A DNA stretch of 5,406 nucleotides from NCBI GenBank assembly GCA_007126465.1, contig SLBE01000170.1, positions 1-5,406 of the forward strand, in the 5' to 3' direction. Made by a program: the position numbers and the translations under genes. The DNA comes from Syntrophomonadaceae bacterium. GTDB lineage: Bacteria > Bacillota > Dethiobacteria > DTU022. The notes under the pieces are model-generated. The model ran no database searches. It saw only the letters and a list, made by a program, of their open reading frames with translations, and had not been told where the DNA came from. Of the stretch, positions 1 to 5,406 are shown piece after piece; position 1 is the stretch's first letter; every line of letters starts with the position of its first letter.

Positions 1-835
1 CATCGCCATCTATAAATACATCCACAATCTCGGCCATAACCTCTTCCAGCTCTTGTTCGGTGACATCTAACAGATCCATCGTTTCTCCGGAAAGAGGATA
101 CATTAAACCGTCAATACCCAGACCCAGGCCCATCTGTAAAGTCATGGCATCAGCCAGGTGAACAACTGCCGTTAACTGAGGATTTTTTTCAGCCTCTTCG
201 GGGTGATGATGGAATGATATTGCATCAACCAGATCTGCCGGCAGATTCCATTTTTCGGCTACCTTACCGCCAACTGTTGCGTGGTTAAAGCCAAGAATCC
301 TGTCTTCCGCTTCATTAAAGGGAACTTTTTCCTCGTTAACCACGGCCAGCACTTCCTGGTAAGATTCGCCGATGTAGCTGTTAAGTACCAATTTGCCTAT
401 ATCATGCAGAAGTGTTGCAGTGTAAGCCAGCTCTACAGAACGAAATTTCTTCTTTTTTGCCAGCATCCGGGCAAAAACAGCAGCACACTGGGAATGTTTC
501 CATAGCTCACCTTCACCCATTACATACCCGCTTAATTCCTGCTTGAGTATTTTACTGACAGATGCCGCCAGGACGATACTGCGAACAGCATTAAAACCAA
601 TCAAAACAATAGCATCTGTAACCGTGGCAATCCTACGAGAATAGCCGTAGTAAACTGAGTTCGCCATACGTAAAACCTGGGCTGTCATATTTTGATCCTG
701 GTTAATAACTTCGTTTATATCAAATGCTGTAGAATCCGGGTCTTCAGTCAGTTCCATGACCCGAACAACAATATGCGGCAATGAAGGAAGTTCATCAACC
801 TTTGCCACAATCTCATCTATCGATACTTTTGTCAT
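1..835 (-). CDS. HDOD-domain signalling protein (3' end cut by window edge)
   Basis: The minus-strand frame opens with ATG at 835-833 and stays open for 278 codons to the window edge, so the C-terminus is missing. A good Shine-Dalgarno (TGGAGGTG) sits just upstream of the ATG. An HDOD domain fills roughly residues 12-215: the N-terminal part (LPSLPHIVVRVMEL, then NQDQNMTAQVLRMANSVYYG) is the classic HDOD opening, and LIGFNAVRSIVL follows. Residues usual for a metal-binding HD site are visible: LWKHS (His114), HDIGK (144-148), NHATVGG (184-190), HHHP (209-212) and HLAD (226-229). HDOD proteins are generally signalling or regulatory proteins of the cytoplasm, and many have lost HD catalysis; this one seems to keep the key residues. 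No GGDEF, EAL or receiver domain lies in the visible part. The family usually runs near 280-290 residues when it stands alone, so little is probably missing. The family call is firm; the cellular role is unknown. Confidence 0.9.
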   Translation of the reverse strand, partial: MTKVSIDEIVAKVDELPSLPHIVVRVMELTEDPDSTAFDINEVINQDQNMTAQVLRMANSVYYGYSRRIATVTDAIVLIGFNAVRSIVLAASVSKILKQELSGYVMGEGELWKHSQCAAVFARMLAKKKKFRSVELAYTATLLHDIGKLVLNSYIGESYQEVLAVVNEEKVPFNEAEDRILGFNHATVGGKVAEKWNLPADLVDAISFHHHPEEAEKNPQLTAVVHLADAMTLQMGLGLGIDGLMYPLSGETMDLLDVTEQELEEVMAEIVDVFIDGD

Positions 836-891
836 TATACACCTCCAGGTTAATCCTGATCACTACCGTATATTCTGTTTATCGTGCAACA

Positions 892-921
892 ATTATAGCA
901 ATTTTCTGCCACCAAAGTCAA
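892..921 (-). promoter_or_regulatory. Sigma-A-type promoter for the HDOD gene
   Basis: On the minus strand a -35 box TTGACT (921-916) is followed by an 18-base spacer and a perfect -10 box TATAAT (897-892). Transcription would start near 885, giving a leader of about 50 bases before the HDOD ATG at 835. The promoter lies in the 122-base gap after the nitroreductase stop codon, and I see no terminator hairpin in that gap. The HDOD gene can therefore be transcribed alone but may also receive read-through from the nitroreductase. Confidence 0.75.
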
Positions 922-957
922 TCTAACCGCAACTCAAGCATTTTTACCGTATTTCAG

Positions 958-1797
958 TTAACACCAGCTGGCAATATACTGCATATCGGTGTGATAAGGA
1001 TCCTCCAGATCAACTTTCCAGGATCCGGGTAACCCCAATTCATGAGCCGCCAGCTCGAAGTGACTCATGGCAATGCCCATATCAATATTCTGGATATGAA
1101 TCTTGCCCATCATCCTGTTATATATTTTACTTTCCTCTAAATAAAGATGATACTTATCTTCACTCTCCCTTATGATACGCCAGGGCTGCCGGTTTGATGC
1201 CGACGGGCCAATTCTTACTGCCTCCAAAACCTGTTTGAAATTTCCAGCCTCTTTTTCCGTCAAAGGATTTCTACTGGCATCCTTGAAGAATAAGTCGGAC
1301 CAGGGCTTCCTTTTTTTCGAGGCAGCACCTCTGCGCATCATCTTCTCGAGGGTGGACCTTTTTTCAGCAGCAAAACCAAGTGGGGTAACTGCCGGGAGCA
1401 ATTCATTATCTGTCAACTCAATCTTTTCAGCAAAAGCGCTGCGTCTAAAAGTTCCTGCCAGCCAACAGGTGCCCAGACCAAGTGAGGTAGCTTTTGATAT
1501 TATCTTCTCCATGGTATAACCCAGATCTTCCATGGCCTGCGGTTTTTCTTCAACCGCTCCCAGGATAAAATACATAGCGCCTTTGATCACACCGTATGTT
1601 CCAAGACGTTTTATTTCCTTTTCATCCATGTCATCAAATTTAAGGATGCGGAAACGCACCTTTGCACCAAAGGGACCCATGCTTATCTCTTTAATGTACT
1701 CTTCAAGCTGATTAAGGATACTTGCATCAGGTTGAGTTTTTGCATAAGTACGAACTGATATCCTGTTTTCAATCGCTTTTATTGCTTCGATTGTTAT
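958..1797 (-). CDS. Nitroreductase family protein (putative TM nitroreductase type), non-canonical start
   Basis: This is a probable FMN-dependent oxidoreductase of the nitroreductase superfamily, cytoplasmic, substrate unknown. Numbering from the ATA codon at 1797, which gives 279 residues, the visible motifs are: AIENRISVRTY near 8-18 (the basic N-terminal FMN-contact region of the family), YGVIKGAMYFI (68-78), GLGTCWLAGTF (107-117), TPLGFAAEKRS (138-148), EAVRIGPSASNRQPWR (192-207), and a C-terminal GLPGSWKV with a final YIASW. These fit the TM1586-like nitroreductases. The first ATG in frame (1680) would remove the conserved N-terminus, so I reject it. The open frame runs back to a TGA at 1800-1798, which sits inside the Shine-Dalgarno run, with no ATG, GTG or TTG between. 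Initiation at ATC (1791) or ATA (1797), or a frameshift or base error near the start, must be assumed. The gene diverges from the hotdog gene. Family confidence is high; the start is uncertain. Confidence 0.85.
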   Translation of the reverse strand: MTIEAIKAIENRISVRTYAKTQPDASILNQLEEYIKEISMGPFGAKVRFRILKFDDMDEKEIKRLGTYGVIKGAMYFILGAVEEKPQAMEDLGYTMEKIISKATSLGLGTCWLAGTFRRSAFAEKIELTDNELLPAVTPLGFAAEKRSTLEKMMRRGAASKKRKPWSDLFFKDASRNPLTEKEAGNFKQVLEAVRIGPSASNRQPWRIIRESEDKYHLYLEESKIYNRMMGKIHIQNIDMGIAMSHFELAAHELGLPGSWKVDLEDPYHTDMQYIASWC

Positions 1798-1819
1798 TCA
1801 CCTCCACCTCAATTATAAT
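1791..1819 (+). promoter_or_regulatory. Promoter for the hotdog dehydratase / acyl-CoA ligase unit
   Basis: TTGTTA (1791-1796) and a perfect TATAAT (1814-1819) are spaced by 17 bases, a good sigma-A-like match with four of six bases in the -35 box. The start of transcription would be near 1826. The -35 box overlaps the first codons of the divergent nitroreductase gene. A second TATAAT lies at 1825-1830 but lacks a matching -35 box. The leader before the preferred start at 1955 would be about 130 bases. Confidence 0.55.
1801..1810 (-). promoter_or_regulatory. Ribosome binding site of the nitroreductase gene
   Basis: The minus strand reads GAGGTGGAGG, a strong Shine-Dalgarno match with a repeated GAGGTG unit. 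It lies 3 bases before ATA (1797) and 9 bases before ATC (1791), both in the enzyme frame. A GTG that overlaps it (1801-1799) is out of frame and meets a stop after ten codons. The site argues that translation begins here and not at the ATG over 100 bases downstream. Confidence 0.7.
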
Positions 1820-1831
1820 ATAACTATAATT
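1811..1831. repeat. AT-rich inverted repeat in the divergent control region
   Basis: AATTATA (1811-1817) and TATAATT (1825-1831) form a perfect 7-base inverted repeat around a 7-base centre. The symmetry places a TATAAT hexamer on each strand (minus at 1817-1812, plus at 1825-1830). It lies between the nitroreductase Shine-Dalgarno and the leader of the hotdog gene. It could be a pair of divergent -10 elements, an operator, or chance in AT-rich DNA. Confidence 0.4.
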
Positions 1832-1943
1832 TCTATGCCTGCACTTTATGCTCACTTCAATTTTCTTGAACAGGCAGGGCAGTACCAAATGATGCAGGTT
1901 ATATATTTACATATAGATTTAAGGCAACCAATCCTAACAAAGC

Positions 1944-1950
1944 AGGTGAG
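1944..1950 (+). promoter_or_regulatory. Ribosome binding site that sets the hotdog gene start
   Basis: AGGTGAG lies just before ATG at 1955, at a normal distance. The earlier in-frame ATG at 1835 has no Shine-Dalgarno, only AT-rich sequence, so this site favours 1955 as the start. Confidence 0.6.
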
Positions 1951-1954
1951 CCAG

Positions 1955-2842
1955 ATGCAAATCACTTCCGAAGCAGTAGGCAGGAAGCTGCTGGAATACA
2001 AAACAGTAATAACCCAGAGGCAGATTAATAATTACGCTGCTGCTGTAAGCGACCCGAACCCGCATTACCTTGATGATGAAGCAAGCAGGGGCTTAATTGC
2101 TTCGCCAACCCTGATATCTGCTGTTACCTGGCCCATTATTCAAAATATCGATCATTATATTGATCTCGGTTACCCACCTGAAGTCTTATTTCAGCTGGTC
2201 CACTACTCAGAACACCTGGAAATATTTCGCCCTCTAAAGCCCGGGGATAGCATCACCATCCGCGGGGAAGTTTCCGCAATTCAACCGGAAAGAAAAGGAA
2301 CTCACATTGTTTTTAAGCTCCCTGCATTTGACAGCGATCATAAACCTCTATTTACTGAATATATCGGCGGAATGCTACGAGGAGTTAAGTGCCCCGATGG
2401 AGGCCGGGGCTCTGAAAACATCCCGCCAGCTATAAACGCTGCTGATAAACAATCTTTCATATGGGAAAAAGCCCAGCCGATTACTCGTTCTGACTGCTAT
2501 ATTTACGAGGGCTGCGCGGATGTGCCTTTCCCTATCCATACCTCCCCTGCCTTTGCTCACAGTGTAGGCCTGCCCGACATTATTTATCACGGTATGGGCA
2601 CCCTGGCTCATGCCGTACGCGAGCTGGTTAACAGGGAAGCCGGAGCAAACCCAAACAGGGTAAATTCATTAACCTGCCGTTTCAGGGGCATGGTTTTGCC
2701 GGATACGTTTATCCGGATCAGACTGCTGGAGCGCAGGGCTAACAACAACAGCCTTTCACTGCTCTTTCATGTATTAAATCAGGAAGGCAGAGAAGCGGTC
2801 AGCGAAGGCTCCCTGACTCTGTCCCCTGATAGCTGTAGTTAA
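1955..2842 (+). CDS. Double-hotdog MaoC-like acyl-CoA dehydratase/hydratase
   Basis: A predicted 295-residue cytoplasmic protein with two hotdog folds, as in FAS1-type/MaoC-like enoyl-CoA hydratases and 3-hydroxyacyl dehydratases. The N-terminal domain (about 1-145) carries VITQRQINNYAAAVSDPNPHYLDD (17-40), where Tyr38 stands at the usual His place, and then EIFRPLKPGDSI (89-100). This looks like the structural, non-catalytic hotdog (MaoC_dehydrat_N type). The C-terminal MaoC domain (about 165-290) carries YEGCADVPFPIH (184-195), TSPAFAHSVGLPDIIYHGMGTLAHAV and the FRGMVLPD strand. His195 is kept, but the usual Asp-x-Asn-Pro-x-His spacing is altered: Asp189 is one residue too far away and Phe192 replaces Asn. 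The frame is open back to ATG 1835, but those 40 extra residues look unlike the family and lack a ribosome site; MQITSEAVGRKL is a typical family N-terminus. The acyl-CoA ligase follows after 72 bases, pointing to a shared acyl-CoA pathway. Hydration and dehydration cannot be told apart here. Confidence 0.85.
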   Translation: MQITSEAVGRKLLEYKTVITQRQINNYAAAVSDPNPHYLDDEASRGLIASPTLISAVTWPIIQNIDHYIDLGYPPEVLFQLVHYSEHLEIFRPLKPGDSITIRGEVSAIQPERKGTHIVFKLPAFDSDHKPLFTEYIGGMLRGVKCPDGGRGSENIPPAINAADKQSFIWEKAQPITRSDCYIYEGCADVPFPIHTSPAFAHSVGLPDIIYHGMGTLAHAVRELVNREAGANPNRVNSLTCRFRGMVLPDTFIRIRLLERRANNNSLSLLFHVLNQEGREAVSEGSLTLSPDSCS

Positions 2843-2902
2843 TTAAACCAAGCAGGATCCGGTCAGAAAAAAACGAATTAAAGTTAAAACATTTGTAAAA
2901 CT

Positions 2903-2907
2903 GGAGG
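2903..2907 (+). promoter_or_regulatory. Ribosome binding site for the TTG-started ligase
   Basis: GGAGG is followed by seven bases and then TTG at 2915. The next residues lead smoothly into the adenylate-forming domain, which supports TTG as the true start. Confidence 0.7.
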
Positions 2908-2914
2908 GAAAGCC

Positions 2915-4612
2915 TTGAACAGCAACGACTGGAAATTACCGCTGCTAAATTCTTACGTTGAAAAGTGGGCAAAGGAAGCCCCCGACAAACCGGCCTTGCT
3001 TCAACACGAAGATGACAAAACTATAACCTACAAAAAGTTTGAAGCAATGGTCGATTTTTTTGCCCTGCGCCTGCTTGACATGGGCATTAAAAAAGGCGAT
3101 CGGGTGGCAACAATGCTGGTGCTGGTCCCGGAACATATTATTTTAATGTATGCCTGCTTTAAAATTGGCGCAATAATTGCCCCTCTTGACGTCCGTTTGA
3201 AAGAAAATGAAGTAGTCCGTGACCTTGATAAAATCAAACCGAAAGCATTCTTCTTCCTGGGCAAAACTCCCATAATCGACTTCCGCGAAACTGGCAAAGC
3301 GGTTCGTGACAAATGCCCTTACGTGGAGCATCTGGTTCAATTTACTCCAGACCCGGAACCCGGCGACATCATTGATGGAGCAGTTGCTATCACCGACATG
3401 ATGGCCAAGGGTAAAATAATCGTTTTAAAAGTGAAAAACATTTTTTCCAGGCAGCTGGAAAAAGCCTACGCGAAAGTCGACACTAAAACTCCTGCCCTGA
3501 TTATCTTCACTACCGGAACAACGGGTGAACCAAAACCGGCAGTAATGTGTCACGAAAATATCATAGTCCAAAATGAAATCCTCTACCGTGGAGTAGATAT
3601 GGATGGCAGCGGCATGATCATGCTGGTTAACCTGCCGCCAAGCCACGTCGGTTGTGTAACGGAACAGCTAATGACAACCCTTTATGCCGGCGGAACTGCG
3701 GTATTACTGAGAATTTTTGATCCGAAGCTGACCCTCGAGGCAATTGAAAAACACAGGGTAAACGCCTTTGGCCAAATCCCGACCCAGTTCCGGATCGAAT
3801 GGGCTTTACCTGAATATGAAAACTATGATTTAAGCAGCCTTGAGTATGCCATATACGGTGGTTCTGCAGTCGATACTGTTTTTCTTAATAAGCTGGCCGA
3901 AATGGCACCCAATTTCGGAACTGGAATTGGCATGACTGAGACAGCCGGGTTTTACACCTTTACACCTAAAGGCATCTCTGTTGAAGAAATGGCCGGGCAG
4001 GTCGGCCGGTCTTTTGACGATCTGGCACCTGTTACTATCCGCAAGCCGGTAAATGACGACGGAACAGCCGGTGAAGAAATATCTGATGGTGAGGTTGGTG
4101 AAATTTGTGTTTGCGGCCCGATCGTGTTCCAGGGTTATTATGATATGCCCGCGGAAACAGACAGGGCCATCAGTAAAGATGGTTGGCTTTATACAGGCGA
4201 CATGGGTTATTTTAAAGATATGGGCAGTTACCGGGCCCTGTACCTGGCCGGGCGCCAAAAGTTTGTGATCAAGCAAAAGGGTTACCAGGTCTTTCCCGAT
4301 GAAGTTCAGGATTTTATTGCTTCTCACCATAAAGTTGACGTGGTTGACGTTGTGGGAGTTAAGCACAATATATTTGATGAAGGAATTTTTGTTTTCATCA
4401 GGCCTAAAAAGGGAGAAACCCTTACTGCTGATGAGATCATGGAGCACTGCCAGGATATTGCTTCATACAAGCGTCCGCTGCACGTTGAAATCTGGCCTGA
4501 GGATAAAGATTTTCCCCTGACCCGGGTGGCCAAGGTAGATAAAAAGGAATTAAAAGTCCTTGCCGAGTCTATCGTTGAAAACTTGAGAAAAGAAGGAAAA
4601 TGGGACGCGTAA
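2915..4612 (+). CDS. AMP-forming acyl-CoA ligase (ANL superfamily)
   Basis: A 565-residue protein that should activate a carboxylic acid with ATP to an acyl-adenylate and then to the CoA thioester, in the cytoplasm. Length and motif order fit class I adenylate-forming ligases. Visible motifs are the P-loop FTTGTTGEPK (198-207), an aromatic/acyl-binding stretch around NLPPSHVG (239-246), YGGSA (314-318), GIGMTETAG (337-345), GWLYTGD (423-429), the hinge and A8 loop GRQKFVIKQKGYQVFPDE (446-463), and the C-terminal A10 lysine in PLTRVAKVDKKEL (Lys540). A10 has Ala in place of the usual Gly before the Lys, and the A8 loop has Phe450 where Asp or Glu is common; catalytic residues otherwise look intact. 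The start is TTG with a strong ribosome site. I see no convincing promoter in the 72-base gap, so it is probably co-transcribed with the hotdog gene. The terminator begins 23 bases after the stop. Substrate class (fatty, alicyclic or aromatic acid) is not decided by the sequence. Confidence 0.93.
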   Translation: MNSNDWKLPLLNSYVEKWAKEAPDKPALLQHEDDKTITYKKFEAMVDFFALRLLDMGIKKGDRVATMLVLVPEHIILMYACFKIGAIIAPLDVRLKENEVVRDLDKIKPKAFFFLGKTPIIDFRETGKAVRDKCPYVEHLVQFTPDPEPGDIIDGAVAITDMMAKGKIIVLKVKNIFSRQLEKAYAKVDTKTPALIIFTTGTTGEPKPAVMCHENIIVQNEILYRGVDMDGSGMIMLVNLPPSHVGCVTEQLMTTLYAGGTAVLLRIFDPKLTLEAIEKHRVNAFGQIPTQFRIEWALPEYENYDLSSLEYAIYGGSAVDTVFLNKLAEMAPNFGTGIGMTETAGFYTFTPKGISVEEMAGQVGRSFDDLAPVTIRKPVNDDGTAGEEISDGEVGEICVCGPIVFQGYYDMPAETDRAISKDGWLYTGDMGYFKDMGSYRALYLAGRQKFVIKQKGYQVFPDEVQDFIASHHKVDVVDVVGVKHNIFDEGIFVFIRPKKGETLTADEIMEHCQDIASYKRPLHVEIWPEDKDFPLTRVAKVDKKELKVLAESIVENLRKEGKWDA

Positions 4613-4635
4613 ATTAAGCCAATAGCCTGTAACGT

Positions 4636-4677
4636 AAAAAGAGCATACCGCTGTTAACTGGCTGTCTGCTCTTTTTT
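4636..4677 (+). terminator. Bidirectional rho-independent terminator
   Basis: A perfect 10-base stem pairs AAAAAGAGCA (4636-4645) with TGCTCTTTTT (4667-4676) around a 21-base loop, and T continues to 4677. The A-rich left arm becomes a T-run on the minus strand, so the hairpin can end transcription both of the ligase (stop at 4612) and of the convergent ApbE gene (stop at 4688). The stem has few G-C pairs, only four near the loop, but the T-run is good. Confidence 0.8.
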
Positions 4678-4687
4678 AACTCCTGTT

Positions 4688-5406
4688 TTATTCTTGCCTT
4701 GTTGCCCCGTAGCTTTGTAAAAGATCCTGCATGCCGTCAGTCAACCTAACTTCACCGTCGGGCATTACCCAAAGGGCTTCGAACTGTTCTAAGCTTTCAG
4801 CCATATCAAGGCTTTCCTCAAAAGGTACAAGAAAGAGAGCAGACGACATAAAGTCTGCCGGTGCCGGCTCCGTTGCAACAACCGTCACTGCCCGGTAATG
4901 ATTAGCCGGCATCAGGGTATCCGGGTCAATCAGGTGGTGATACATTTCTCCGTTAACCCTGTAGTAGCGCTGATAGTCGCCGCTTGTATCCACACTGCCT
5001 TCAGCAAGATAAATCACATCAAGCAAATTATCGCCACCACTGCTGACGACGGTTTCGTCAGGATCCTGGATCCCAACCCCCCAGCGATCACGATCGTTTT
5101 CTTTCGGTTGACCGATTGTTTTAATGTTGCCACCGGCGCTGATAATAGCCGCCTCCATGCCCATATCGATAAGCTCAGAGGCTACCATTTCCATGGCATA
5201 TCCTTTAGCAACGGCTCCAACATCAAGACTCATCTCAGGCTCGGGTAGAAAAACAGTATTTAGTTCCTCATCGATTTTTATTTTTTCGATATCAGTATGC
5301 TCTGCTGCCTGCTGCAATCTCTCCATAGGCGGCAGTTCAGCACTTGACGGATCAAACAAAGCTTCTTCCCTGTAATAATGCCAGATTTCCAGGACCGGCC
5401 CCAGGG
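4688..5406 (-). CDS. apbE: ApbE-type FAD:protein FMN transferase (5' end cut by window edge)
   Basis: The minus-strand frame is open from the window edge to TAA at 4690-4688, showing 238 residues; the family is usually 300-350, so the N-terminus, where a signal peptide or lipobox would lie, is outside the window. ApbE proteins move FMN from FAD onto a Thr or Ser of target proteins such as RnfG/RnfD, NqrB/NqrC and FMN-binding-domain proteins, usually outside the membrane, with Mg2+. Numbering the visible part, seen motifs are GPVLEIW (2-8), SLDVGAVAKGYA (59-70), ISAGGNIKTIG (88-98), RWGVGIQDP (107-115), VDTSGDYQRYY (138-148), YHHLIDPDTLMPA (155-167) and PADFMSSALF (182-191). Asp184 and Ser188 sit at the usual Mg2+-binding Asp and Thr positions. 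The DPxTGxP motif reads DPDTLMP, with Leu for Gly. The TTG at 5359 is an internal Leu codon and not the start. The target flavoprotein is not in this window. The gene is convergent with the ligase and shares its terminator. Confidence 0.93.
   Translation of the reverse strand, partial: LGPVLEIWHYYREEALFDPSSAELPPMERLQQAAEHTDIEKIKIDEELNTVFLPEPEMSLDVGAVAKGYAMEMVASELIDMGMEAAIISAGGNIKTIGQPKENDRDRWGVGIQDPDETVVSSGGDNLLDVIYLAEGSVDTSGDYQRYYRVNGEMYHHLIDPDTLMPANHYRAVTVVATEPAPADFMSSALFLVPFEESLDMAESLEQFEALWVMPDGEVRLTDGMQDLLQSYGATRQE

Noticed and set aside
281..505. Plus-strand open frame of 74 codons
   Set aside because: It lies antisense to the clear HDOD coding frame, has no recognisable domain, and has no supporting ribosome site.
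1172..1519. Plus-strand open frame of 115 codons
   Set aside because: It is antisense to the nitroreductase, whose frame carries family motifs throughout this interval.
1678..1680. ATG as the start of the nitroreductase
   Set aside because: It would drop 39 residues that include the conserved NRISVRTY region, and the strong ribosome site lies far upstream at 1801-1810.
2843..2914. Possible terminator or promoter between the hotdog and ligase genes
   Set aside because: The A-run at 2867-2873 has no hairpin or T-run, and no acceptable -35/-10 pair was found.
3830..4447. Minus-strand open frame of 205 codons
   Set aside because: It is long, but it is antisense to the motif-rich C-terminal half of the acyl-CoA ligase and resembles no known family.
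4898..5248. Plus-strand open frame of 116 codons
   Set aside because: It is antisense to the apbE frame, which shows the DVGAVAKGY and TSGDYQRYY motifs here.
5357..5359. TTG as the start of the ApbE protein
   Set aside because: The frame continues upstream with GPVLEIW, a normal internal ApbE motif, so this codon is an internal Leu and the gene is cut by the window.

Overview
This 5.4 kb window looks like chromosomal DNA of a low- to mid-GC Gram-positive bacterium, probably an anaerobic member of the Firmicutes. The support is strong GGAGG-type Shine-Dalgarno sites, sigma-A-like promoters, a TTG start and the mix of gene families. The assignment to an anaerobic or syntrophic clostridial lineage is an inference from gene content. 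The window is densely coded, with no gene-free stretch over 300 bases. No tRNA, rRNA, insertion sequence, CRISPR array or phage feature was seen.

Left part, minus strand (1-1797): an HDOD-domain signalling protein runs off the left edge and has a clear promoter of its own. Upstream of it is a nitroreductase of the 'putative TM nitroreductase' type. Its coding frame extends well upstream of the first ATG, but the conserved N-terminus has no ATG, GTG or TTG start.

Centre, plus strand (about 1791-4677): a divergent AT-rich control region leads into a probable two-gene transcription unit. The first gene encodes a double-hotdog MaoC/FAS1-type acyl-CoA dehydratase or hydratase. The second encodes an AMP-forming acyl-CoA ligase with a TTG start. 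The unit ends at a strong hairpin-plus-T-run terminator. The pair suggests activation of a carboxylic acid to its CoA thioester, followed or accompanied by enoyl-CoA hydration or 3-hydroxyacyl-CoA dehydration. The substrate cannot be read from the sequence.

Right part, minus strand (4688-5406): the C-terminal three quarters or so of an ApbE-type FAD:protein FMN transferase converges on the ligase gene. Both genes appear to share the same symmetric terminator.

I did not find an obviously new multi-gene system. The observations most worth a second look are the missing canonical start of the nitroreductase, the altered catalytic dyad of the hotdog enzyme, the symmetric promoter region between these two genes, and an HDOD protein that keeps the residues of a real HD metal site.
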